Both the position numbers and the translations under genes were made by a program. Source: an uncultured Spartobacteria bacterium (GTDB lineage: Bacteria > Verrucomicrobiota > Verrucomicrobiia > Chthoniobacterales > Chthoniobacteraceae). Taken from it: a stretch of DNA of 64,000 nucleotides. Positions 1-8,900 of this stretch are shown piece after piece; within the stretch, counting starts at the first letter, position 1, and every line of letters begins with the position of its first letter. The notes beneath the pieces are model-generated. The model worked only from the letters and a program-made list of their open reading frames with translations, ran no database searches and was not told where the DNA came from. Location: positions 1-64,000 of the forward strand of contig CAIZLD010000017.1 of NCBI GenBank assembly GCA_903933715.1. The letters are read 5' to 3'.

Positions 1-104
1 CGCTCCGTTCCTTACCCTCAGCCCTGCGGGCTAAACAGGAACGAGATTGGGAACGAGGCTGGGCTTGTCTCTTTACCCATCGCTTAACGTGTGACAGCCC
101 ACTA

Positions 105-366
105 GCTGAATCGACATTCAAAAGCCGCCGCAACCCGCAGGGTTGCCAGCGAATAGCCGGTGGTTGAGCGTTAGCGACACCACCGGTCAATGCAAAACCG
201 CGCCTCACCCCTAAAGGGGTGGCAGAAAACTAGGCGATGGCTCTGCCACCCCTTTGGGGGTGAATTCTTCCAACACCTCATCCGGTGGTGTCGCTAACGC
301 TCAACCACCGGCTATGGGCTTCAAACCCTTTGGGTTTGGCTCGATCTGAATGTCGATTCAGCCTAA
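105..366. repeat. Nested palindromic intergenic repeat, copy 1 (arms + 33-bp perfect inverted repeats 154-186/282-314 + core)
   Basis: TAGCCGGTGGTTGAGCGTTAGCGACACCACCGG at 154-186 is exactly reverse-complementary to 282-314; the core holds GGGGTGGCAGA...TCTGCCACCCC; arms carry small hairpins (CAACCC-gca-GGGTTG; AAACCC-tttGGGTTT). Second copy at 46719-46980. Confidence 0.9.
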
Positions 367-947
367 TCCTTAAGGGTGAGTTTGCGGGCCAGCTTCATGT
401 CCGTTTTGAGGACGTTATCATGGACCACGACGACCACGGTGTATTCACCCAGCGGGTCGATGGCCTCGAAACTGATCACGCCGCGATCTTTGGCCAGATA
501 GACCAACTCTGGCGCGGGCGGAGTTCCTTTCCAGGCCACGCGCTGCTTGTCAGCCAGACAGACATTGGCGCCCGGGGTGATGAGAAACAAATCAAAGGTG
601 ACATCGCTGGAGCATTTTGGCTTGAGCGAGTTTGCTGTCACGACCCGCCGGATTCCCGGGTTGGCCAAAAACAATGCGAAATAAACCGGCGTATTCCGTT
701 TGATTTCGGTGATCGGTTTCAGGTTGCGAAGCATACCGGTTTTCATCCAGCCGGCAAAGATCTGCTCGTCGGCAGTCAACCAAAATTGGGCCGAAACCCC
801 GTTCTTGGTTTCCATTGAGCGAATCTGGGTAACCGTTTGGTCTGACTCCATGTTCTTCGAAAGAATATCTGCCCACCCCCCTTGGAAAGGGAGAATACAA
901 AGCCCTGCAACGGCCAGTAACTTGAGCATCGGTTTTCGAATCAACAT
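363..947 (-). CDS. Hypothetical secreted protein
   Basis: ORF 363..1019; likely start at MLIRKPMLKLLAVAGLCILPFQGGWA, a signal-peptide-like N-terminus. No family recognised. Confidence 0.6.
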   Translation of the reverse strand: MLIRKPMLKLLAVAGLCILPFQGGWADILSKNMESDQTVTQIRSMETKNGVSAQFWLTADEQIFAGWMKTGMLRNLKPITEIKRNTPVYFALFLANPGIRRVVTANSLKPKCSSDVTFDLFLITPGANVCLADKQRVAWKGTPPAPELVYLAKDRGVISFEAIDPLGEYTVVVVVHDNVLKTDMKLARKLTLKD

Positions 948-964
948 GGGCAGGCAGTCCCGTC

Positions 965-3601
965 CTAAGCTCCCAGAGTTTGCTCCATTTTTTGGAGTTG
1001 CGCCAGCTTTTCGCTCCAATCAATTTCGCGTTTGCGATGTTCATCGACCACGGCGGCGGGGGCGTTCTGGACAAAATTGGAGTTGGAAAGCTTTTTGCGG
1101 ACGGTGACCAGCTCGGCCTCCACTTTGGCAATCTCTTTCTTGATCCGTTCCAGTTCCGCAGAAGCATCGACCAATCCTTCGAGCGGCAGATACAGCTCGC
1201 CCAGGGGGGTCAACACCCCGGGTTCGCCTCGCGCGGGCTCGTAATCGGGTTGCAGCCCGACGGATTCCGCATTGATGAGCCGTGCAAACGTTTCGCTTTC
1301 CTGGGCGACCCATTCCGGCTGCGGTTTGAGATGGAAACGGGCTTTCTTGTTGGAAGGAATCCGCACTTCGGCCCGCAGATTGCGCGCCAGTCGCACCGCC
1401 TGGTAAACCGAGGCCGCCCGTTCGCTGCCAGAGGCAAGCCGCTGAGGGGCGATCCCGGCCAGCAAGTCGGCGTTGGGCCATGCGGCATACATCAGGTGTT
1501 CCCTCCCGTGTTGAGGCGCTTGGAACCCGAAAGTGGCCCAGAGTTCCGCCGCTAAATGAGGCATAAACGGTTGCAACAAACGGAGAAAATGCGAGAGCAC
1601 AAAATCCATCACCGCGAGCGCCGAGGCTTTGGCCGACGGGTCTTCGCTGAAGATTTCGGTTTTGGCGGCTTCCACGTAATTATCGCAATACTCGCTCCAG
1701 AAGAAGTCATAGAGCGACTGCGCGACTTCGTTGAAGCGGTATTCGTCGTAAGCGGCATTGACGTTGACAATCAACGCCTGGAGTTTGCTTAAAATATCAA
1801 GCGAGTAGCTCGAGAGCGGCAATCCCTCGAGATTGACCTCCGGCGCGCTCGGCCCGTGCATCTGGCGGAACCGGGCGGCGTTCCACAGTTTGTTGGCAAA
1901 GTTGCGGCCTTCCTCGACTTGTTTTTCGTCGAAACGGATGTCCTGACCTTGCGGCGCGATGCGCAGCAGGCCAAACCGGATACCGTCCGCCCCGTATTTG
2001 GCGATCAAATCGAGCGGATCGGGCGAGTTGCCCAGCGACTTGGACATTTTGCGGCCCGACATGTCGCGGATCAACCCGGTGAAAAAGACGTTGGCAAACG
2101 GCTCCTGGCCGGTGAACTCGTACCCCGCCATGATCATCCGGGCGACCCAGAAGAAAATGATATCCGGGCCGGTCACCAGGTCGGCAGTTGGGTAAAACTT
2201 GGCGCGCGTTTCGGCGTCCATCGTGGCAAACGGCCAGAGCCAGGAGGAGAACCAGGTGTCAAGCACGTCTTCCTCCTGGGTCCAGTTTTCCGGATCGGCC
2301 GGAGCCGTGGTGTCCACATGCACACAGGCGGGGTTATCGTTGCGGTACCAGACCGGGATGCGGTGCCCCCACCAAAGCTGGCGGCTGATGCACCAATCCT
2401 GAATGTTCTGCATCCAATGGTCGTAGACGTGCGCCCAACGTTCCGGGCGGAATTTCACGATCCCGCTGTTGACGGCTTCGAGCGATTTGTCCACCTGCGG
2501 GTATTTGAGGAACCACTGTTCGCTTAAGCGCGGCTCGATCGGCACATCGGCCCGCTCGGAATAGCCGACGTTGTTCTGATACGGCTCTTCTCTGACCATC
2601 AACCCCATCTCGCGAAGCTTCTCGACCGCCGCTTTGCGTGCGGCAAACCGGTCCATCCCCGCAAATTCCGGCCCCGCCAGCTCGTTCAGCGTGGCGTTGG
2701 GGTGGAAAACGTCGATCACTTCGAGCCCGTGGCGCTGGCCGATCTCAAAGTCGGCCTTGTCGTGGGCTGGCGTCACCTTGAGCACGCCGGTTCCAAAAGT
2801 CGGGTCAATATGTTCGTCGCCGATGATCGGGATGGCCGCCTTCGGGAACGGGCGCCAGACGTGGCTCCCGATCAAATGCTTGTAACGTTCGTCGTGGGGG
2901 TGAACCGCAACGGCGGTATCGCCCATCAGCGTCTCGGGCCTCGTGGTGGCGATCTCCAGGAATTGCCCCGGATGTTCCACCAGCTCGTACTTCATGTGGT
3001 AGAGCGAGCCGTTTTGCGGCTTCATGATCACCTCTTCGTCCGAAAGCGCCGTGAGCGAAACCGGGCACCAGTTGACCATCCGTTTGCCGCGGTAAATAAG
3101 CCCCTTGTTGTAGAGCTTGACGAAAACCTCCTGCACCTGCCGGGAATAATCGGCATCCATCGTGAACCGTTCGCGAGCCCAATCGCAGGTGCATCCGAGC
3201 TTTTTGAGCTGCGCGATGATGATCCCGCCATGCTTCTCTTTCCATTCCAGAACACGCTCCAGGAACGCCTCGCGACCGAGATCCCGGCGCGTTTTGCCTT
3301 CCTCCTTGCGCAGTTTACGTTCCACCACCGTCTGGGTGGCGATCCCGGCGTGGTCAGTCCCCGGCAGCCAGAGCACTTCGCGACCCAGCATCCTGGCGCG
3401 GCGCGCCAGGATATCCTGGATCGTGTTGTTGAGCACATGGCCCAGCGTCAACATCCCGGTGACGTTGGGCGGCGGGATGACAATACTGTAGGCAGGCTTG
3501 GGCGAGGCAGGATCGGCCGCAAAGCAACGGTCTTCCAGCCAACGCGCGTACCATTTTTCTTCAACTGCTTGAGGTTCGTAAGCTTTCGAAATTTCTGACA
3601 T
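965..3601 (-). CDS. valS: Valyl-tRNA synthetase
   Basis: PPPNVTGMLTLGHVLNN (HIGH region), GRKMSKSLGNSPDPL (KMSKS), C-terminal coiled coil; 878 aa. Confidence 0.97.
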   Translation of the reverse strand: MSEISKAYEPQAVEEKWYARWLEDRCFAADPASPKPAYSIVIPPPNVTGMLTLGHVLNNTIQDILARRARMLGREVLWLPGTDHAGIATQTVVERKLRKEEGKTRRDLGREAFLERVLEWKEKHGGIIIAQLKKLGCTCDWARERFTMDADYSRQVQEVFVKLYNKGLIYRGKRMVNWCPVSLTALSDEEVIMKPQNGSLYHMKYELVEHPGQFLEIATTRPETLMGDTAVAVHPHDERYKHLIGSHVWRPFPKAAIPIIGDEHIDPTFGTGVLKVTPAHDKADFEIGQRHGLEVIDVFHPNATLNELAGPEFAGMDRFAARKAAVEKLREMGLMVREEPYQNNVGYSERADVPIEPRLSEQWFLKYPQVDKSLEAVNSGIVKFRPERWAHVYDHWMQNIQDWCISRQLWWGHRIPVWYRNDNPACVHVDTTAPADPENWTQEEDVLDTWFSSWLWPFATMDAETRAKFYPTADLVTGPDIIFFWVARMIMAGYEFTGQEPFANVFFTGLIRDMSGRKMSKSLGNSPDPLDLIAKYGADGIRFGLLRIAPQGQDIRFDEKQVEEGRNFANKLWNAARFRQMHGPSAPEVNLEGLPLSSYSLDILSKLQALIVNVNAAYDEYRFNEVAQSLYDFFWSEYCDNYVEAAKTEIFSEDPSAKASALAVMDFVLSHFLRLLQPFMPHLAAELWATFGFQAPQHGREHLMYAAWPNADLLAGIAPQRLASGSERAASVYQAVRLARNLRAEVRIPSNKKARFHLKPQPEWVAQESETFARLINAESVGLQPDYEPARGEPGVLTPLGELYLPLEGLVDASAELERIKKEIAKVEAELVTVRKKLSNSNFVQNAPAAVVDEHRKREIDWSEKLAQLQKMEQTLGA

Positions 3602-3666
3602 GGATCGCCAGATTTTCGGCGAAACTTCGCACTTGGCAATCCTGGACTTGCAAACCGCTACGCTTT

Positions 3667-3963
3667 TTAGCGATGACTGCGGTCAAACATCATCTTGGCG
3701 ATGAGCAAGCCGATAATCGCCAGCGCTCCGCCCAGGTAAAGCATCGGATGGTCACGGATGGAGTCTTCCAACTGCTCCTCCCAGTCTGAAACCGCCTTTT
3801 GGCCACGCTCCCAGCTTTCTTTGGTTTGCTCTGCAAGGGCGCTGGCCTGGTCGGCGATGGCGCTGGCCTGGTCCTTTACCGTTTCCTGCAACTGCCCGGC
3901 CGTATCTTGCAAACCGTGCATTCTACGACTAAAACGTCCGCGAAAAGTTTTTTCTCGATTCAT
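3667..3963 (-). CDS. DUF883/ElaB-like small membrane-anchored protein
   Basis: 98 aa; heptad-like DQASAIADQASALAEQ, C-terminal TM LYLGGALAIIGLLIAKMMF preceded by DHPM. Confidence 0.55.
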   Translation of the reverse strand: MNREKTFRGRFSRRMHGLQDTAGQLQETVKDQASAIADQASALAEQTKESWERGQKAVSDWEEQLEDSIRDHPMLYLGGALAIIGLLIAKMMFDRSHR

Positions 3964-4089
3964 TTGGACCCCCTTTTTTCTCTAAAAATAAATCGGGGCG
4001 AAGATTCAAATTGGCTGGCAGGCGCGATATTGGGATCAAAAGCCGTTGTCAACGGATCAAAGTTCACCTAATCTGAATAAACTCCTCCC

Positions 4090-4740
4090 ATGAAAATCCT
4101 TCGTTTGCATTCCCCGAAGCTGGCCACCCCGGCTTTTACCCTGATCGAGTTACTGGTGGTCATCTCGATTATCGCCGTCCTCGCCAGCCTTTCCATCCCC
4201 GCCGTCACCGGTGTGATGGTGAACGCGCGCAAAGCCCAAGCGAGAAATGACATGGCGCAAATTGCCAGCGCGATCAAATTATATTATGCGGAATACGGGC
4301 GTTACCCGATTGATCCGGCGCTCAACGAAACCACGGATGTGGCCTATGGCGGCGTAGATACAGCGAAAGGGAACCAACAAATCGTATCCGCTCTGCGTTA
4401 CAAGCCGATTGGAGTCACACAAACCACGCTGGATTCCATCAACCCGCGTCAGATCAAATTCATCGAACCCAAAGTGGCAGAGTCAACCAAAGGCTGCGTC
4501 AACATTTCGAGCGGGAAATGGTATGATCCTTGGGGGACGCAGTACATCATCTTTATCGACTCGAATTATGAGGATGACATCAAGGCATCCCTTGCGTTCT
4601 CGAACATGCCCGATCCGTCGGCGAGTGTCGGAGTAGCTTCCGTGGGTTATTATTACGTGAAGAATAAAACAAAACCGGCCGATTCCCTGGCAACCGCGAG
4701 AGCATACGACTCAAAAACCGACTTGCTTTCCTGGCAATAA
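4090..4740 (+). CDS. Type IV pilin/pseudopilin-like (GspG-type) protein
   Basis: Prepilin motif TPAFTLIELLVVISIIAVLASLSIPAV followed by AQARNDMAQIASAIKLYYAEYGRYP. Confidence 0.85.
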   Translation: MKILRLHSPKLATPAFTLIELLVVISIIAVLASLSIPAVTGVMVNARKAQARNDMAQIASAIKLYYAEYGRYPIDPALNETTDVAYGGVDTAKGNQQIVSALRYKPIGVTQTTLDSINPRQIKFIEPKVAESTKGCVNISSGKWYDPWGTQYIIFIDSNYEDDIKASLAFSNMPDPSASVGVASVGYYYVKNKTKPADSLATARAYDSKTDLLSWQ

Positions 4741-4846
4741 CCTGCGCATTCTTTGCGCTCGCTTTTTAGCAGGTTGGGAGTCGGGATTAAAATACCGGGC
4801 CGGGAAATGGAAATTTAGGGACTGCTGGAAAGAAAAGATTTTTAAA

Positions 4847-4920
4847 GCGGGTGTAGTTCAATGGTAGAACGGCAGCTTCCCAAGCTGCATACGAGGGTTC
4901 GATTCCCTTCACCCGCTCCA
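4847..4920 (+). tRNA. tRNA-Gly (anticodon CCC), CCA encoded
   Basis: Acceptor GCGGGTG/CACCCGC, anticodon stem GCAGC-TTCCCAA-GCTGC, GGTTCGATTCC T-arm, 3' TCCA. Confidence 0.95.
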
Positions 4921-4987
4921 CTCTTAAATACTGTCTATATCAAAGTTTGGGGACAGATTTGGGGTTTAAGGTGGGACTGATGCCGGA

Positions 4988-5818
4988 TCAAGGAGCTTTT
5001 TTCTTCCGGAATCTGATAGGAGACACTCCTGATAACCGCCGAAACCAATTGCAGAAATACTGGGGGGATAACCCGCACAGGTCCGCAATTTCCTTGATCG
5101 AGAATGCCGGATCGGAAAGCAGATCGCACGCGCGATCGTAGAGGATTTTATCCAGATACTCGCTTGGAGTGCAGCCAACGTGCTCACGAAAGAGACGGTA
5201 AAGAGTAACTCGGCTAACCCCCAGTTTTTGGGCCAGTTCGCTCACATTCGGCAGCTTGGGTGTCGTATTTTCTATAAAGCTACGAGCTTGGTCAATCAGC
5301 GGTATGGATACTCCTAAAGAGGAATTGTCGTTCCTGGTCATGTGGATGCTGGAGAGCAACTCCCAACCAGAGGCATAGGGCACGAAAGGTTCCTCAGGAT
5401 AACTTTGAAGGTTACGAAAGATCTTGCGGATCCGCATTTCGAGCGAATCTATATCGCTGATATGGATTAAAGGGTGTTTCACGGAGACCCCCATCAGCTT
5501 CAAACTGGTATCAACGGCAGTCCCGCAGATTTTTCCCCAGAAATATTCCCACGGCTGCTCTCCCTTATTGTAGTAATGGACGCGCTGGCCAGGAAAGAAA
5601 AACATGGCCGTTCCGCGACCCGCGTCAAATTTCTTACCATCTACACAGAATATTCCTTCGCCTTTCGTTATGAAATGCATGAAGACAAAAGAACAGAACA
5701 GGTATGAACCGTCGTTGGGGCCGCACTTGGTCATTCCAAATTTTTCAAGGTGGAGACTGTCGGCGCCCAGCAGAAAGCTATCGCGATGCCAGAAATTGTA
5801 ATCGGAAGTGGGGAGCAT
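4988..5818 (-). CDS. AraC-family transcriptional regulator with N-terminal cupin-like sensor
   Basis: C-terminal double HTH (LAQKLGVSRVTLYRLFREHVGCTPSEYL...IADLCGLSPQYFCNWFRRLSGVSPIRFR). Confidence 0.9.
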   Translation of the reverse strand: MLPTSDYNFWHRDSFLLGADSLHLEKFGMTKCGPNDGSYLFCSFVFMHFITKGEGIFCVDGKKFDAGRGTAMFFFPGQRVHYYNKGEQPWEYFWGKICGTAVDTSLKLMGVSVKHPLIHISDIDSLEMRIRKIFRNLQSYPEEPFVPYASGWELLSSIHMTRNDNSSLGVSIPLIDQARSFIENTTPKLPNVSELAQKLGVSRVTLYRLFREHVGCTPSEYLDKILYDRACDLLSDPAFSIKEIADLCGLSPQYFCNWFRRLSGVSPIRFRKKKAP

Positions 5819-5904
5819 AGGGGGGCGGTAGCTTAAAGAAGTTTTCCGAACAAAATGATGCCGTTCATTATACTGTCAAGCTGGCGATTGAATGGCGATT
5901 CTGC

Positions 5905-8900
5905 TTAATTCAGGAATTGCAATAGGGCTTTGGCATTAAACTGCTCCGCAAAAGTGCGCAATTTTTGCGCTCGGAGGGGATCCAGAGAGGCGATTTCGTC
6001 GATCAGTTTTTCCACATTTTCGAAGTCCGCGAGCAAGACAGCATTTCTCAATTCCGCAAGCCATTGCTCGGACAGCCCTTGCTTTGAGAGGATATTCTCT
6101 TCGGGCTGCAGACCCAGTTCCGCGATCGGCTCTGCTTTTTCGAATCTAAATTCTGCGACGAACAGGTTTTGGAGTACGTCGATGAGTTCCTGGTATTTTA
6201 TTGGTTTTTGCAGGAAAAAGTCGGCTCCAGCAGCCAGCGCCGCTCGCTGATCATCTTCAAACGTGCTGGCAGAATTGACCACGATTTTCACCGCCCCCCC
6301 GTTTGCGCTTTTACGGATGTGCCGGATCGCTTCACAACCGTCCATTCCAGGCATGCGCATATCCATGAGAATAAGGTGGGGATTCCATGCCTTGAACTTG
6401 TTGATCGCTTCGCCTCCGGTTGCAGCTTCCCTGAGTTCAAAGCCAGCAGGGGTAAGCATGTGCATCAACAACACCCGGTTTTCTTCCTTATCATCCACGA
6501 TCAGGATGCGGCACGGTTTTTGCCCCGGATGCAAGCGCAGGCATAAGCCCGACACGCGGCTCCGTTCAGAGTCAGGAGCGGCATCGGCCCGATTTAATTT
6601 GATATGGAAGCGGAATAAGCTGCCTTTCTCCGGCTGGCTTCGCATGGTGATGTCGCCGCCCATCATCCGGATAAACTCGTGGGTGATCGCCAGGCCGAGA
6701 CCAGTGCCTCCCCCCTTTTTGCGTCCGCTTTGGGTTTGTGAAAAACGCCGGAAAAGAATCGATTGTTCCTCTTCGGAAATGCCGACGCCGGTATCTTCTA
6801 TTTCCACAATCAAACGCAACTCGTCGGGATCGCCGTCGTCCATATAAGCACGCACCGCGACCAAGCCTTCGTTGGTAAATTTCACCGCATTGCCAAGCAA
6901 ATTGAAGAGCACTTGACGCAGCTTTTGCTCATCCCCGACAACCCATCGTGGAATATGCGCGAGTTTTTCCACGGAGAGCCGCAAACGTTTGGCGGTCGTT
7001 TGCACAACAAATATTCTCTCCAAGTCCTTGAAGAGTTCATGGAGATCAAAAGTAACAGGTTTTAACGTTACCCGACCTGCTTCGATCTTTGCCATTTCCA
7101 GAATGTCATTGATCAGGGAGAGCAAAAACTTGCCACTGCGATTGATGATTTCCAAATGCTTCTGCTGCTGGGGCGTTGTGGAGGATTCGCCTTGCATCAA
7201 TTGGGTAAAACCAAGGATCGCATTCATTGGCGTGCGGATCTCATGCGACATGTTCGCAAGGAAGGCGCTCTTGGCGCGGTTTGCGGATTCTGCGGCGTCC
7301 TTGGCCTGGCGCAGTTCGATTTCTGCGGCCTTGAGTTTCCCGATGTCAACCAGCCAGCAAAGAATCCCTTTCTGGCCCTCAAACTCTGTGTTGAGAAAGG
7401 TTCCCATCGTATCCCGGATTTCCCCATGAGGCCCGGGCATTTTGAATTCCATATCCTGAACGATCCCGTTCAGGTTCAGAATCTCGAGCATCCGTGCGCG
7501 GTCTTCGAGATCGTTATAAATGCGGCGAACCGAGTCGCCCACCTTCAGATCGACAAGTTCCGCCATGCGGGGGTTGGCGAATCGGATGACGTTATCGACT
7601 GAAATGCCTACTCCCACCGGGGCGGTATCCAGCAAATGCTGGAGTTGCTCGTGCTGTTTGGCGAGCGCCTGCTCGGTCCGCTTGCGCTCGGTAATGTCTT
7701 CTTTGATTGCGGCGTAATAGGCCACCTTCCCATCAGCGTCCTTGATCGGTGTGATGACCGTCCATTCCACATAAAGATCGCCGTTCTTCTTGCGGTTGGT
7801 GTTTTCCGCCTTCCATATCTCGCCACTGCCGATGGTTTTCCAGAGGGCAACATAGACTTCCGGCGGGGTTAAACCCGATTTGAGAATCCGGGGGGTTTTA
7901 TGAAATACCTCCTCAAACGAATAACCAGTCAACTGCGTGAAAAAGGGGTTCACATACTCAATCTCCCCATTCAAATTGGTGATGAAGATGGACATCGGGG
8001 CATTCTCAATGACGCTGGAGAGCTTGCGCATTTCCAGCTCCGCGCGTTTGCGTTCGGTGATGTCGCGGCTGATCCCGATCACGCCGATCGTTTTTCCATT
8101 CGCCTCCCGGTATGGAGTTTTGATGGTGTCCACGAGTTGCCTCCGGCCATCGGCATAGGTTATCCATTCTTCATTATGCTGTGGCTGGCCGCTCTCCAGC
8201 ATGCTCCGGTCGTATTTCCTGAAGGAATCCCCGATTTCCTCGCCAAAAAGATCCCTGTCGCTTTTTCCAATGATTTCCTCCGTGGGGCGTCCCACAAATT
8301 CGGAAAAAGGCGGGTTGCAGCCCAGGTATTTGCCATCCATGTCCTTAAAGAAAATAAGGTCGGGGACGGAATCGATCAGCAGCTTTACAAAGGCGGCCTG
8401 CTGCTTGCGTTCGGCAACTTCCGCCTCCAATTCAGCCGTGCGTTCAATAACCCGCTGTTCCAATTCCTCGTTGGCTTGAACCAGCGCCTGCGCAGCCCGT
8501 TTGCGGTTGGTAATGTCATGAAGAAAAGTCACGAAAGAGTGGTCGGAGGCCCGGTATTGAACACTGACTTCGACATCAAAAAGAGACCCATCCTTGCGCC
8601 GTTGGACTGACTCAAAACGGTCGCTGCCCTGGAGCATGATTTTCTGAATGCGAGCCCCGGTTTCCTCAATGCTTTCGATGGCTTCCAAATCGGAAATACG
8701 CATCGTGAGCAGTTCCGGAGCGGCATACCCGACCATGCGGCAGTACGCCTCGTTGACTTCCAGCATGCGCCCTTCCTCGTCCACCAGAACGAAGCCGTCC
8801 ATGGCCGTATGGAGAATGGCTTTCATTCGTGATTCGCTCTCACGCAACGCTCGCTCGGCCTGCTTGCGCTCGTCTTCGCGCAGGAGACTTTCCAGGGCAA

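Noticed and set aside
1-60. Fragment CGTTCC...GGAACGAGATTGGGAACGAGG at the left window edge
   Set aside because: Probably the end of another repeat element, but truncated by the window so it cannot be classified.
285-818. 177-aa ORF beginning MVSLTLNHRLWASNPLGLARSECRF
   Set aside because: The N-terminal part is translation of the repeat element; the rest is antisense to the 363-947 gene.
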